Assembly: GCA_910585205.1 (NCBI GenBank)
Contig: CAJUCC010000084.1
Coordinates: 1-36,819 of the forward strand
DNA: 36,819 nucleotides
Origin: an uncultured Lachnospiraceae bacterium
Lineage (GTDB): Bacteria > Bacillota > Clostridia > Lachnospirales > Lachnospiraceae
Direction of reading: 5' to 3'
Position numbers and translations under genes: made by a program. The notes below the pieces were generated by a model. The model had not been told where the DNA came from. It saw nothing but the letters and a program-made list of their open reading frames with translations, and searched no databases. Numbering within the stretch: the stretch's first letter is position 1; each line of letters opens with the position of its first letter. Shown one piece after another: positions 1-8,270 of the stretch.

Positions 1-1
1 C

Positions 2-310
2 ACACCGGGAAATCCCGCCGCAGGCGCACCGGGACCGGGCTATCCCGCACCGGGGTATCCCGTGCCGGGCAATCCGGCCGGCCGGCCGCCGCAGCATCCG
101 GGACAGCCGCCGGAGCGCCGCCGCATTATTGTGCAGGATGTTCCGAACCCGCCCGACGGCTGGTATCCGCGCAACGCAATGCCGTCGGCGGACAACCGGC
201 AGCAGAGAAATGACGTGCCGCCGGACGATACGCCGCAAAAAGATTCTGCGAATCCTTCCGACAGCGGGAGGTACAGCGGCTGCCCGAAATTACCGGATGA
301 TAAAGAGTAA
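2..310 (+). CDS. C-terminal part of a proline-rich protein (5' end outside window)
   Basis: The frame is open from the first bases of the window to TAA at 308-310 and gives 102 residues. The visible part is a low-complexity tail made of PGYP, PGNP and PPQHPGQPP-like stretches, followed by a polar, charged C-terminus ending PKLPDDKE. There is no recognisable domain, membrane segment or catalytic motif in this part. Such tails are usual in membrane-anchored or cell-envelope proteins of Firmicutes, where a Pro/Gly/Tyr-rich cytoplasmic or wall segment follows a folded domain, but the folded part is not in view, so no function is given. The gene is followed by an inverted repeat just before uvrC. 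Confidence 0.55.
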   Translation, partial: TPGNPAAGAPGPGYPAPGYPVPGNPAGRPPQHPGQPPERRRIIVQDVPNPPDGWYPRNAMPSADNRQQRNDVPPDDTPQKDSANPSDSGRYSGCPKLPDDKE

Positions 311-321
311 CGAAAGTTAGG

Positions 322-360
322 AAAGGACACTTGCCGGCAGCAATACCGCGAGTGTCCTTT
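322..360 (+). terminator. Inverted repeat, probable terminator of the upstream gene
   Basis: Arms AAAGGACACT (322-331) and AGTGTCCTTT (351-360) are perfectly complementary around a 19-nt loop. The downstream T-run is short (TTT then CTG), so termination may be weak. It sits between the proline-rich gene and uvrC, ending only 19 nt before the uvrC start. Confidence 0.5.
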
Positions 361-379
361 CTGAGTGGAAATCACGCCT

Positions 380-2248
380 ATGTTTGTAATTGAAGAAGAA
401 TTAAAAAAGCTCCCCCGACAGCCGGGGGTTTATATTATGCATGATGTCAGGGATACCATTCTCTATGTGGGAAAAGCGGTCAACCTCCACAATCGGGTCC
501 GCTCGTATTTCCGGCCCAACATCGGGAGGGGGCCGCAGATCGATAAGATGGTCAGCATGATCGATCACTTTGAATATATTGTCACCGACTCGGAGCTGGA
601 AGCGCTTGTGCTGGAAAACAATCTGATTAAAGAGCACAGTCCGAAATATAATACACTGCTGAAAGATGATAAGACGTATCCTTATATTAAAGTGACGCTC
701 GGGGAAGAATACCCACGGGTGCTGTTTTCGCGCGAAATGAAGAAAGACAAATCGCGGTATTTCGGACCGTATACGAGTGCTGCCGCCGTAAAAGATTCGA
801 TTGAATTGATTAATAAACTCTATCGGCTGCGCACGTGCCAAAAAAAATTTCCCCGGGATATGGGAGCAGACCGACCCTGCCTGAACTACCATATCGGCCG
901 CTGTATGGCGCCCTGCCAGGGCAATATTACAAAAGAAACCTATGAAGAACAGCTTGGGCGCGCGCTTGATTTCCTGAACGGCAATTATGCGCCTGTTTTA
1001 AAAGAACTGGAAACGAAAATGTCCGAAGCGGCGGAAAATATGGAATTTGAAGAGGCCATTTCCTATCGGGAACTGCTGCAGAGTGTGCGCTCGATCGCAC
1101 AAAAGCAGAAAATTACCGACAGTGAGGGAGAGGACAGAGATATTATCGCATTGGCAAAGGACGGCAGAGATGCGGTCGTGCAGGTGTTTTTTGTCCGGGG
1201 CGGCAGGCTGATCGGGCGGGAACATTTCTACATGACACATGTGGAGGATGATACGAAAGCCGGGATTCTGCAGAGCTTTGTCAAACAGTTTTATTCCGGC
1301 ACGCCGTTTATTCCCCGGGAACTGATGCTGCAGGAGGAGATTGCAGAGCGGCAGATTATCGAGACTTGGCTGTCGGGCAGAAAAGGGGGCCGGGTACATC
1401 TGAAAGTGCCGAAGATCGGCGCCAAAGAAAAGCTGGTGGAACTGGCGGCGCAGAACGCCGCGCTCGTGCTGAGCCAGGACAGAGAGCGGATCCGGCGGGA
1501 GGAAGGCCGTACGATCGGTGCGGCGAAGGAGATCGCCTCTCTGCTCGGACTTTCGGGAGTCAACCGTATGGAGGCTTTCGACATTTCCAATATCAGCGGG
1601 TTTGAGAATGTGGGGTCGATGGTTGTTTTCGAGAAGGGGAAAGCGAAGCGCAGCGATTACCGCAAGTTTAAGATTCGTTCTGTCAGCGGCCCGGACGACT
1701 ATGCCTGTATGAAAGAAGTGCTGGAGCGGCGCTTTCTGCATGGCATAGAAGAAAAAGCAGAGCGATCGGAAAAGGAGATGGAGGAAGAACCGGGCAGCTT
1801 TACCAAATTCCCCGACCTGCTCCTGATGGACGGCGGCCGGGGGCAGGTGAATATTGCACTGCAGGTACTGGATGAGCTCCGGCTTGCGATACCGGTCTGC
1901 GGTATGGTAAAGGATGACAATCACCGGACGCGGGGACTATATTATAATAATGAAGAAATTCCCATCGATCATCATTCGGAAGGCTTTAAACTAATCACAC
2001 GGATTCAGGACGAAGCACACCGCTTCGCGATCGAGTATCATCGCTCACTGCGGAGTAAAAGCCAGGTAAAAAGTGTGCTGGACGACATACCGGGAGTGGG
2101 ACCGGCACGGAGAAAGGCATTGATGCGGCATTTCGGTTCGCTGGAAGAGATTCGCAATGCCAGTGCGGAAACACTTGCCGGTCTGCCTGAGATCAGTCCG
2201 CGCTGTGCGGCGGAAATCTACAAATTTTTCCATGAGAAAAATTGCTAA
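380..2248 (+). CDS. uvrC: UvrABC system protein C (excinuclease subunit)
   Basis: UvrC makes both incisions beside a DNA lesion during nucleotide excision repair, acting with UvrA and UvrB. The 622-residue product has the whole family layout. The N-terminal GIY-YIG nuclease shows G16-V-Y18 and Y29-V-G31. Cys153, 167, 175 and 179 have nearly the spacing of the [4Fe-4S] ligands described for E. coli UvrC. A UVR (UvrB-binding) helix pair lies near 200-235. The RNase H-like 5' nuclease core has AFDISN, LLMDGGRGQ and DDNHRTRG, and C-terminal helix-hairpin-helix motifs include DIPGVGPARRKALM. ATG 380 is preferred over the in-frame GTG at 365 because family members begin with the FxIEEELKKLP segment; GAGTGG at 363-368 is a weak ribosome site. 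It is followed by hprK after 68 nt. Confidence 0.95.
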   Translation: MFVIEEELKKLPRQPGVYIMHDVRDTILYVGKAVNLHNRVRSYFRPNIGRGPQIDKMVSMIDHFEYIVTDSELEALVLENNLIKEHSPKYNTLLKDDKTYPYIKVTLGEEYPRVLFSREMKKDKSRYFGPYTSAAAVKDSIELINKLYRLRTCQKKFPRDMGADRPCLNYHIGRCMAPCQGNITKETYEEQLGRALDFLNGNYAPVLKELETKMSEAAENMEFEEAISYRELLQSVRSIAQKQKITDSEGEDRDIIALAKDGRDAVVQVFFVRGGRLIGREHFYMTHVEDDTKAGILQSFVKQFYSGTPFIPRELMLQEEIAERQIIETWLSGRKGGRVHLKVPKIGAKEKLVELAAQNAALVLSQDRERIRREEGRTIGAAKEIASLLGLSGVNRMEAFDISNISGFENVGSMVVFEKGKAKRSDYRKFKIRSVSGPDDYACMKEVLERRFLHGIEEKAERSEKEMEEEPGSFTKFPDLLLMDGGRGQVNIALQVLDELRLAIPVCGMVKDDNHRTRGLYYNNEEIPIDHHSEGFKLITRIQDEAHRFAIEYHRSLRSKSQVKSVLDDIPGVGPARRKALMRHFGSLEEIRNASAETLAGLPEISPRCAAEIYKFFHEKNC

Positions 2249-2316
2249 GAATTTCGGTTTATGATACACTAAAAAGTAGGCAATGCCCGAATATGAGGAA
2301 GGATAGAGGAAAGCGT

Positions 2317-3261
2317 ATGGCTGTTGTAAAGTTATCAAGAGTGATCGAAAAAATGAAACTGGAAAATCTGACGCCGGAGATTGAGCTGAAGGGAATCAAG
2401 ATTATCCAGCCGGATATTAACAGGCCCGGGATACAGTTGACCGGTTATTTTGAACATTTTGAAGCAACCCGCCTGCAGGTGATCGGATTTGTGGAATATA
2501 CCTATATGCAGGGGATGAGTCAGGAAGAAAAAACGGAAATTTATACAAAATTGCTTTCCCATGATATTCCGGCGATTATCTTTTGCCGGGAATTGCAGCC
2601 GGACGAATATTTCAAGCAGCTTGCGATTGAAAACCATGTGCCGCTGCTGATGACGCAGAAAGGCACTTCTGTATTTATGGCGGAGATTATCCGCTGGCTC
2701 AATGTCAAACTGGCGCCGTGCATTTCCGTACACGGTGTTCTGGTGGACGTATACGGCGAAGGTGTGCTGATTACGGGTGAGAGCGGTATCGGCAAATCGG
2801 AGGCGGCGCTGGAGCTGATTAAACGTGGACATCGTCTTGTCACCGATGATGTTGTAGAGCTGCGCAAGGTCAGCGACGATACGCTGGTGGGTTCCGCACC
2901 GGATATTACAAAGCATTTTATCGAGCTGCGCGGTATCGGCATCGTGGATGTGAAAGCGCTGTTCGGTGTGTCTTCGGTTATTGATACCCAGTCCGTGGAT
3001 CTGGTTATCAAACTGGAGGAGTGGGATAAGGACAAAGAATACGACAGACTCGGACTGGAAGAGGAATATACGGAATATCTTGGAAATAAGATCGTATATC
3101 ATAATATTCCGATTCGGCCGGGCCGGAATCTGGCACTGATCTGTGAGTCGGCCGCAATCAATCACCGTCAGAAAAAGATGGGTTACAATGCGGCGCAGGA
3201 ATTGTATACAAGAGTACAAAACTCGCTGGCAAAGAAACGGGAGGAAGCGGAAGAAGAATAA
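2317..3261 (+). CDS. hprK: HPr kinase/phosphorylase
   Basis: This bifunctional enzyme phosphorylates Ser46 of HPr or Crh with ATP and reverses the reaction when phosphate is high. It is the sensor of carbon catabolite control in Firmicutes. The 314-residue product matches family length. His139 lies in SVHGVLVDVYG, the P-loop GESGIGKS is at residues 154-161, and the HprK signature LRGIGIVDVKALFG follows. ATG 2317 is chosen because GAGGA at 2306-2310 sits 6 nt upstream; the in-frame ATG 2293 has no ribosome site. It lies between uvrC and a glucokinase and in the same gene run as the HPr-like protein at 7033, its probable substrate. Confidence 0.95.
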   Translation: MAVVKLSRVIEKMKLENLTPEIELKGIKIIQPDINRPGIQLTGYFEHFEATRLQVIGFVEYTYMQGMSQEEKTEIYTKLLSHDIPAIIFCRELQPDEYFKQLAIENHVPLLMTQKGTSVFMAEIIRWLNVKLAPCISVHGVLVDVYGEGVLITGESGIGKSEAALELIKRGHRLVTDDVVELRKVSDDTLVGSAPDITKHFIELRGIGIVDVKALFGVSSVIDTQSVDLVIKLEEWDKDKEYDRLGLEEEYTEYLGNKIVYHNIPIRPGRNLALICESAAINHRQKKMGYNAAQELYTRVQNSLAKKREEAEEE

Positions 3262-3287
3262 ATGTAAGAAAAACGGGAGGGCGGCAT

Positions 3288-4223
3288 ATGAAGAAATATT
3301 GTTTTGGCGTTGATGTGGGCGGTACTTCGGTGAAGATTGGTCTGTTTGATGTGGAGGGAAATATTCTCGAGAAGTGGGAAATTCCGACGCGCACGGCGCA
3401 TAACGGTGAAGCGATCCTGCCAGATATTGCGCAGGCTCTGGCGGAGAAACAGGAAGAACGGGGGATCGACAAACTCGAAGTGGTCGGTGTGGGCGTCGGT
3501 GCACCCGGTCCGATCGACAAGGACGGCATGGTGTATGAAGCGGTCAATCTGGGGTGGGGCGTATTCAGCCTGAAAGAAACGCTGGAAGAACTCTGCGGAC
3601 TGCCTGTACGGGCCGGGAATGATGCGAATGTGGCGGCGCTCGGCGAGATGTGGAAAGGCGGCGGACAGGGGTATCGGAATCTGGTGCTTGTCACGCTGGG
3701 AACCGGCGTCGGCGGCGGCATTATTATCAATGGTGAGATTTTGAACGGTGCAACGGGAGCCGGCGGTGAGATCGGGCATATCCACATTGAGGACAACGAG
3801 GAAACACCGTGTAACTGTGGTAACCTTGGCTGTCTGGAGCAGTATGCTTCCGCCACCGGCGTTGTCAGGCTGGCGAACCGCGTTCTGCGGGAGACGACGG
3901 AAGATTCCGTGCTGCGGCAGGGCGAGATTTCGGCAAAAGCAGTGTTTGACGCGGTGAAGGACGGAGACGCCGTGGCAGTCAAGATCGCGGAAAGCTTTGG
4001 AGAATATCTCGGGAAGGGGCTGGCGGCCATAGCGGGCGTTGTAAACCCGGAGGCGTTTGTAATCGGCGGCGGCGTGTCGAAAGCGGGTGAGATTCTTTTT
4101 CAATTTATCGAAGAAAACTACAAAAAATATGTATTTCACGGCAGCCGCGATGCGAAGTTCAAACTTGCCACACTTGGCAATGACGCAGGCATATGCGGGG
4201 CCGCCAAGCTGATCCTTGAATAA
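3288..4223 (+). CDS. glk: ROK-family glucokinase
   Basis: The predicted function is ATP-dependent phosphorylation of glucose to glucose 6-phosphate in the cytoplasm. The 311-residue protein opens with the phosphate-binding loop DVGGTSVKIGLFD. It carries a sugar-site stretch GNDANVAALGE and the second nucleotide loop TLGTGVGGGI. The ROK signature with zinc ligands is CNCGNLGCLEQYAS (CxCGxxGCxE). Gram-positive glucokinases are of this type, and the position directly after hprK suits a glucose and catabolite-control role, although other ROK sugar kinases cannot be excluded. ATG 3288 has GGGAGGGCGG just upstream, and the gap to hprK is only 26 nt. Confidence 0.88.
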   Translation: MKKYCFGVDVGGTSVKIGLFDVEGNILEKWEIPTRTAHNGEAILPDIAQALAEKQEERGIDKLEVVGVGVGAPGPIDKDGMVYEAVNLGWGVFSLKETLEELCGLPVRAGNDANVAALGEMWKGGGQGYRNLVLVTLGTGVGGGIIINGEILNGATGAGGEIGHIHIEDNEETPCNCGNLGCLEQYASATGVVRLANRVLRETTEDSVLRQGEISAKAVFDAVKDGDAVAVKIAESFGEYLGKGLAAIAGVVNPEAFVIGGGVSKAGEILFQFIEENYKKYVFHGSRDAKFKLATLGNDAGICGAAKLILE

Positions 4224-4278
4224 ATGACGCAGGGACGGCATAACTCTTATAATAAGGTATAATGCAGGTGAGAAAACA

Positions 4279-5190
4279 TTGAATCAGGCAATGAAAGAGT
4301 ATGTGGCATCTATTGTGCCAGTTGAAAATATCAGATTCAGAGAGCCGATGCGGAATCATACGAGTTTCCGCACCGGCGGGGAAGTCGACTGTATGATTAT
4401 GATCGACAATGCACAGCAGCTCGGCAAACTTCTGAACTATTTGTATGTGACAGGAAATGATTATTTCCTGTTGGGAAACGGTACGAATCTGCTTGTCAGC
4501 GACAAGGGATATGACGGGGTTGTCATTAAATTCGGGCCGAAAATGAGCCGGATCCATGTGGACGGCGAGCGGATTTATGTGCAGGCGGGAGCGCTGCTCT
4601 CCCAGACGGCGAAACGGGCGATGGAAGAAGGCCTGACCGGCATGGAATTTGCGGCCGGGATACCGGGGAGCATCGGCGGCGGCATTGTTATGAATGCGGG
4701 TGCATTTGACGGCGAGATGAGCCAGATTGTGGACAATGTGACGGTTATGAACGAGAGCGGAGAAATTATGGAACTGACTCGCGATACCATGGAATTCGGG
4801 TATCGTACCAGCGTCATTAAAAACCGCTCGTTTGCGGTACTGGAGGCGGAACTCCGGTTGCATAAGGGCGACCGGGAAGAAATATGCGCCCGCATGGAAG
4901 ATTTTACGGCCAGACGCAAAGCAAAACAACCGCTGGAATATCCGAGCGCGGGGAGTGTTTTCAAACGCCCGGAGGGCTATTATGCCGGCAAACTGATTAT
5001 GGACAGCGGACTTCGGGGATGCCGCGTAGGGGGTGCGCAGGTGTCGGAGAAACACTGTGGTTTTATCGTCAATACGGGAAATGCCACATCGGAGGACATT
5101 GCCGAACTGATGGACGAAGTAAGGGAACGGGTGAAAGAGCGGTTCCGGGTGACGCTGGAACCGGAGATTGTGAAATTAGGGGATTTCTGA
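4279..5190 (+). CDS. murB: UDP-N-acetylenolpyruvoylglucosamine reductase
   Basis: MurB reduces UDP-GlcNAc-enolpyruvate to UDP-MurNAc with NADPH and FAD, the second committed step of peptidoglycan precursor synthesis. The 303-residue protein shows the FAD-binding segments HTSFRTGGEVD, LGNGTNLLVSDKGYDG and GIPGSIGGGIVMNAGA. The type II C-terminal half has YPSAGSVFKRP with the catalytic serine, and GCRVGGAQVSEKHCGFIVN. The start is an unusual TTG at 4279, supported by AGGTGAG 7 nt upstream; the next in-frame ATG (4291) has only a poor site. Two TATAAT hexamers (4248-4253 and 4258-4263) precede it, but neither has a convincing -35. The following rapZ gene starts 25 nt after the stop. Confidence 0.94.
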   Translation: MNQAMKEYVASIVPVENIRFREPMRNHTSFRTGGEVDCMIMIDNAQQLGKLLNYLYVTGNDYFLLGNGTNLLVSDKGYDGVVIKFGPKMSRIHVDGERIYVQAGALLSQTAKRAMEEGLTGMEFAAGIPGSIGGGIVMNAGAFDGEMSQIVDNVTVMNESGEIMELTRDTMEFGYRTSVIKNRSFAVLEAELRLHKGDREEICARMEDFTARRKAKQPLEYPSAGSVFKRPEGYYAGKLIMDSGLRGCRVGGAQVSEKHCGFIVNTGNATSEDIAELMDEVRERVKERFRVTLEPEIVKLGDF

Positions 5191-5215
5191 TCGCAATGTG
5201 CTGTGGGAGGACAGG

Positions 5216-6085
5216 ATGAGATTTGTCATTGTTACGGGGATGAGCGGCGCCGGAAAGCAGACTGCTCTGAAAATGCTGGAAGATGCCGGCTTTTTCTGTG
5301 TGGATAATCTGCCGATTCCGCTGTTGGAAAAGTTTGTGGAACTGATCGCCATGCCGAATAAGGAGATTTCCAAGGTGGCGATCGGACTGGATGTGCGGAC
5401 CGACCAGTCTTTCAGCGATGTGGGGCGAAGCTTTGAAAATCTCGAACGGAATGGGTTCCAGTTTGAAATTCTGTTTATGGAGGCGAGCGATGCGGTTTTG
5501 ATCCGGCGCTATAAGGAGAGCCGGCGCATGCATCCGCTGTCGTCATACGAGGGCGGCCGGGTGGAGGACGGGATTCGGCGGGAACGCAGAGTCCTGGAAT
5601 CCATGAAGAAAAAAGCCGATTATGTGATTGATACGTCCAATCTGCTGACGCGGGTATTGAAGGAGGAACTTGACCGTATTTTTGTGAGGAATGAAGAATA
5701 TAATAGTCTTATGGTAACGGTCATGTCCTTCGGCTTTAAAAACGGGATTCCTTCGGATGCGGATCTGATATTTGACGTCCGGTTTTTGCCCAATCCCTTC
5801 TATATCGATGATCTGAAACGACAGACAGGCAACGAACGGCCGGTCCGGGATTATGTGATGGGGTTCCCGGAATCGGCGCAGTTTTTAGAAAAACTGTCGG
5901 ATATGTTATTGTTTTTGATTCCGAACTATGTCAAAGAGGGGAAATACCAGCTGATAATCGGTATCGGATGTACAGGCGGCAAGCATCGAAGCGTTACGCT
6001 TGCCAATGAGCTGTATTTGCGGCTGAAGGATCAGGGGAACTATGGCCTGACGATCCAGCACAGGGATGTCAAAAACGGAATTTAG
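5216..6085 (+). CDS. rapZ: RapZ/YvcJ-family nucleotide-binding protein
   Basis: RapZ in enterobacteria is an RNA-binding adaptor that controls glmS through small RNAs. The Firmicute orthologue YvcJ binds and hydrolyses nucleotides and affects competence and cell envelope functions. The 289-residue protein has a near P-loop GMSGAGKQ at residues 8-15, then FFCVDNLP and a VRFLPNPF segment. The C-terminal half contains IGCTGGKHRSV and ends LTIQHRDVKNGI. The usual Ser or Thr after the P-loop Lys is Gln, although a Thr follows. ATG 5216 is chosen for GGGAGG 5 nt upstream. The gene is in the murB-rapZ-whiA-crh run. The glmR/yvcK gene that stands between rapZ and whiA in Bacillus is absent. Confidence 0.92.
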   Translation: MRFVIVTGMSGAGKQTALKMLEDAGFFCVDNLPIPLLEKFVELIAMPNKEISKVAIGLDVRTDQSFSDVGRSFENLERNGFQFEILFMEASDAVLIRRYKESRRMHPLSSYEGGRVEDGIRRERRVLESMKKKADYVIDTSNLLTRVLKEELDRIFVRNEEYNSLMVTVMSFGFKNGIPSDADLIFDVRFLPNPFYIDDLKRQTGNERPVRDYVMGFPESAQFLEKLSDMLLFLIPNYVKEGKYQLIIGIGCTGGKHRSVTLANELYLRLKDQGNYGLTIQHRDVKNGI

Positions 6086-6099
6086 GAGTGGATAGAATC

Positions 6100-7020
6100 A
6101 TGTCTTTTTCCGGTGAAGTAAAAGAAGAACTGGAACAGAATATCAGTTCTTCCAGACATTGCCAGATTGCGGAACTGGCGGCAATGGTCTGCTGCAGCGG
6201 CAGAATAGAACAGAGCAGCGGGGGACATGCCAGCCTTTCCATACAGTCGGAAAATGAAAAGGTTATCAGAAAATGCTTTACATTGTTACAGAAATCATTT
6301 AATATAGGTACGGGTGTTGCAGATAAAGGTCCATATTCTTTGAAAATACGGGAGGATGAGCAGGTGAAGACACTGCTCGCCGCATTAAAGCTGTCTCTGC
6401 CGGGGGAACAAAGCGGGAAGACAGATATTGTGAATCCTCTGCTGATTAAAAACGCCTGTTGCAGGCGTGCATTTCTGCGGGGTGCTTACCTTGTCATTGG
6501 CTCTATGAGTGATCCGGAAAAGAGTTATCATCTTGAATTTGTATGCAGTACGGAAGGACAGGCGGTGCAGATGCAGGAAATTATCCGGGATTTTGGGATA
6601 GAGGCCAGAATAATCATTCGGAAAAATCATTACGTTGTGTATTTAAAAGAAGGAACCGGTATTGTGGACCTGCTGAATGTCATGGGGGCACATGTAAGTC
6701 TGATGAATCTGGAAAACCTGCGCATCGTCAAGGAAATGCGCAACTCCATTAATCGGAGGGTTAATTGTGAGACTGCAAACATTACCAAAACGGTGAACGC
6801 TTCCTCCAAACAGGTGAAAGACATCAAGCTGATTCAGGAAAGAGAAGGGCTGGACAGTTTACAGGAAGGGCTAAGAGAGGCAGCATTAATAAGGCTGGAG
6901 TATCCGGATGCAACGTTAAAAGAGTTGGGACAATACCTGAATCCGCCGGTTGGAAAATCCGGTATCAATCACAGACTGCGTAAGTTAAGTGAGATTGCAG
7001 ACAGGATTCGCGGTGTCTAA
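6100..7020 (+). CDS. whiA: WhiA-family DNA-binding regulator
   Basis: WhiA proteins combine a catalytically dead LAGLIDADG homing-endonuclease fold with a C-terminal helix-turn-helix. They regulate sporulation genes in actinomycetes and affect chromosome segregation and division in Firmicutes. The 307-residue product starts MSFSGEVKEEL like its relatives. It has the paired LAGLIDADG-like halves (RRAFLRGAYLVIGSM... and NHYVVYLKE) and the HTH region around NRRVNCETANITKTVNAS, LKELGQYLNPPVGKSGINHRLRK. ATG 6100 fits the family N-terminus better than GTG 6088; AGGAG at 6084-6088 serves it. The HPr-like gene follows after 12 nt, with its ribosome site right after the whiA stop. Confidence 0.93.
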   Translation: MSFSGEVKEELEQNISSSRHCQIAELAAMVCCSGRIEQSSGGHASLSIQSENEKVIRKCFTLLQKSFNIGTGVADKGPYSLKIREDEQVKTLLAALKLSLPGEQSGKTDIVNPLLIKNACCRRAFLRGAYLVIGSMSDPEKSYHLEFVCSTEGQAVQMQEIIRDFGIEARIIIRKNHYVVYLKEGTGIVDLLNVMGAHVSLMNLENLRIVKEMRNSINRRVNCETANITKTVNASSKQVKDIKLIQEREGLDSLQEGLREAALIRLEYPDATLKELGQYLNPPVGKSGINHRLRKLSEIADRIRGV

Positions 7021-7032
7021 GGAGGAGAAGTT

Positions 7033-7293
7033 ATGATTAAAAAATCTGTTAAGATTCGTTTGTCAAACGGACTGGAAGCCAGACCCGTAGCGCTTCTGGT
7101 GCAGGTTGCAAGCCAGTTTGAAAGCACCGTCTATCTGGAAACGAGCGACAAACGTGTCAATGCCAAGAGTATCATGGGAATGATGAATCTGGGGCTTAAC
7201 AATGGGGAAGAAGTTTCGGTTGTCTGTGAAGGCACGGACGAGGAAACTGCGATTGTGGATGTGGAAAAGTTTCTGCTGGGAGAGGCTTCATAA
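7033..7293 (+). CDS. HPr-family protein lacking the catalytic histidine (Crh-like)
   Basis: The 86-residue protein is plainly of the HPr fold. The active-site loop, GLHARPA in phosphocarriers, reads GLEARPV, so residue 15 is Glu instead of the phosphorylated His. The regulatory site NAKSIMGMM is intact with Ser at exactly position 46. Bacillus Crh has Gln at position 15, keeps Ser46, and acts only in carbon catabolite repression with CcpA; its gene also follows whiA. By analogy this protein should be a target of HprK (encoded at 2317) and a CcpA co-effector, unable to carry phosphate for PTS sugar uptake. GGAGGAG at 7021-7027 is a strong ribosome site. The symbol is left empty because orthology to crh is inferred from motif and position. 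Confidence 0.9.
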   Translation: MIKKSVKIRLSNGLEARPVALLVQVASQFESTVYLETSDKRVNAKSIMGMMNLGLNNGEEVSVVCEGTDEETAIVDVEKFLLGEAS

Positions 7294-7298
7294 CGTAC

Positions 7299-8204
7299 AT
7301 GACAGGAAAATTGCTTTTTATCTATAACCCTTATGCAGGAAAGGGGAAAATACGCGCGGAACTGCCGGACGTTATAGAGGTATTTGCGGGCAATGGATAT
7401 GAAGTAACCGTATATCCGACGAGGCAGACAGGGGATGCGGTGCAGTGTACCCGGGAACGGGGCGGCGGTTACGATCTGATCGTATGCAGCGGCGGAGACG
7501 GTACACTGGATGAAGTAGTCACCGGTATTATCGAAAGTGGGAGAAATGTCCCGGTTGGTTATATTCCTGCAGGCAGCACAAATGATTTCGGTATCAGTCT
7601 GGGGCTTCCGAAAAATATGGCGGAGGCGGCGCGAATTGCCGTAAACGGCAGAAAATTCGCGTGTGATGTGGGAGCTTTCAATCAGGACACGTTTGTGTAT
7701 ATTGCGGCATTCGGCATTTTTACCGATGTTTCCTATGAGACACCGCAGAGTTTTAAAAATGTGCTTGGTCATATGGCTTACATTCTTGAAGGGGTAAAAC
7801 GGCTTTCCGGTTTGCGCACATACCGGATGCGGGCGGTTTATAATGGAACGGAAATCGAAGATGAGTTTTTGTTTGGTATGATTACCAATTCTTCTTCGGT
7901 AGGCGGTTTTAAGAAAATTACCGGTAAATATGTCGAGCTGAATGACGGATTGTTTGAGGTAATGCTGATCCGCAAACCGAAAAATGCGCTGGAACTGAAT
8001 CAGATTGTGATTTCGCTGATGGCCGAGAGCATGGAATCCGAGTGCATTATCTGCGGGAAGACCGACCGGATTGTACTGGAGGCCGGAGAAGAAACCGCAT
8101 GGACGCTGGACGGAGAGTTTGGCGGAAATCATAAAACCGTTACGATCGAAAACAGGCCGGAGGCGATTGTGCTGATGGTGCCTGATGATGAAAAGCAATC
8201 ATAA
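7299..8204 (+). CDS. Diacylglycerol kinase-family lipid kinase (YegS/DgkB type)
   Basis: The 301-residue protein belongs to the lipid kinases that phosphorylate diacylglycerol or related lipids with ATP, feeding phosphatidic acid back to phospholipid synthesis. The N-terminal DAGK catalytic domain shows FIYNPYAGKGK, then the nucleotide-binding SGGDGTLDEVV near residues 65-75 and IPAGSTNDFG. The C-terminal beta-sandwich includes ITNSSSVGGFKKI and LDGEFGG. ATG 7299 starts 5 nt after the Crh-like stop. Its ribosome site (GGGAGAGG, about 7278-7285) lies inside the upstream gene, suggesting coupled translation. The exact lipid substrate cannot be read from sequence. A strong terminator follows. 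Confidence 0.88.
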   Translation: MTGKLLFIYNPYAGKGKIRAELPDVIEVFAGNGYEVTVYPTRQTGDAVQCTRERGGGYDLIVCSGGDGTLDEVVTGIIESGRNVPVGYIPAGSTNDFGISLGLPKNMAEAARIAVNGRKFACDVGAFNQDTFVYIAAFGIFTDVSYETPQSFKNVLGHMAYILEGVKRLSGLRTYRMRAVYNGTEIEDEFLFGMITNSSSVGGFKKITGKYVELNDGLFEVMLIRKPKNALELNQIVISLMAESMESECIICGKTDRIVLEAGEETAWTLDGEFGGNHKTVTIENRPEAIVLMVPDDEKQS

Positions 8205-8215
8205 ATGAAAAAGAT

Positions 8216-8254
8216 AAAGCGCTTTGGAGAACGAAAATCTCCGAAGCGCTTTTT
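8216..8254. terminator. Bidirectional intrinsic terminator
   Basis: A 15-bp stem, AAAGCGCTTTGGAGA (8216-8230) with TCTCCGAAGCGCTTT (8238-8252), has one G-U pair and a short loop. It is followed by T residues on the plus strand and preceded by an A-run that serves the minus strand. It lies between the convergent lipid kinase and AEC permease genes. Confidence 0.88.
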
Positions 8255-8270
8255 GGTCTGTCCGGGTATG

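Noticed and set aside
998..1924. Long minus-strand open frame inside uvrC
   Set aside because: It is fully antisense to conserved UvrC domains, has no ribosome site and no recognisable protein features; it is a by-product of codon use.
2335..3504. 389-codon minus-strand frame over hprK and the start of glk
   Set aside because: It spans two well-identified plus-strand genes and its product is low-complexity, rich in Arg, His and Phe, without a family.
4248..4263. Two TATAAT hexamers as a firm murB promoter
   Set aside because: Neither has an acceptable -35 at 16-18 nt, and the second lies so close to the ribosome site that transcription would start inside it; mentioned only in the murB entry.
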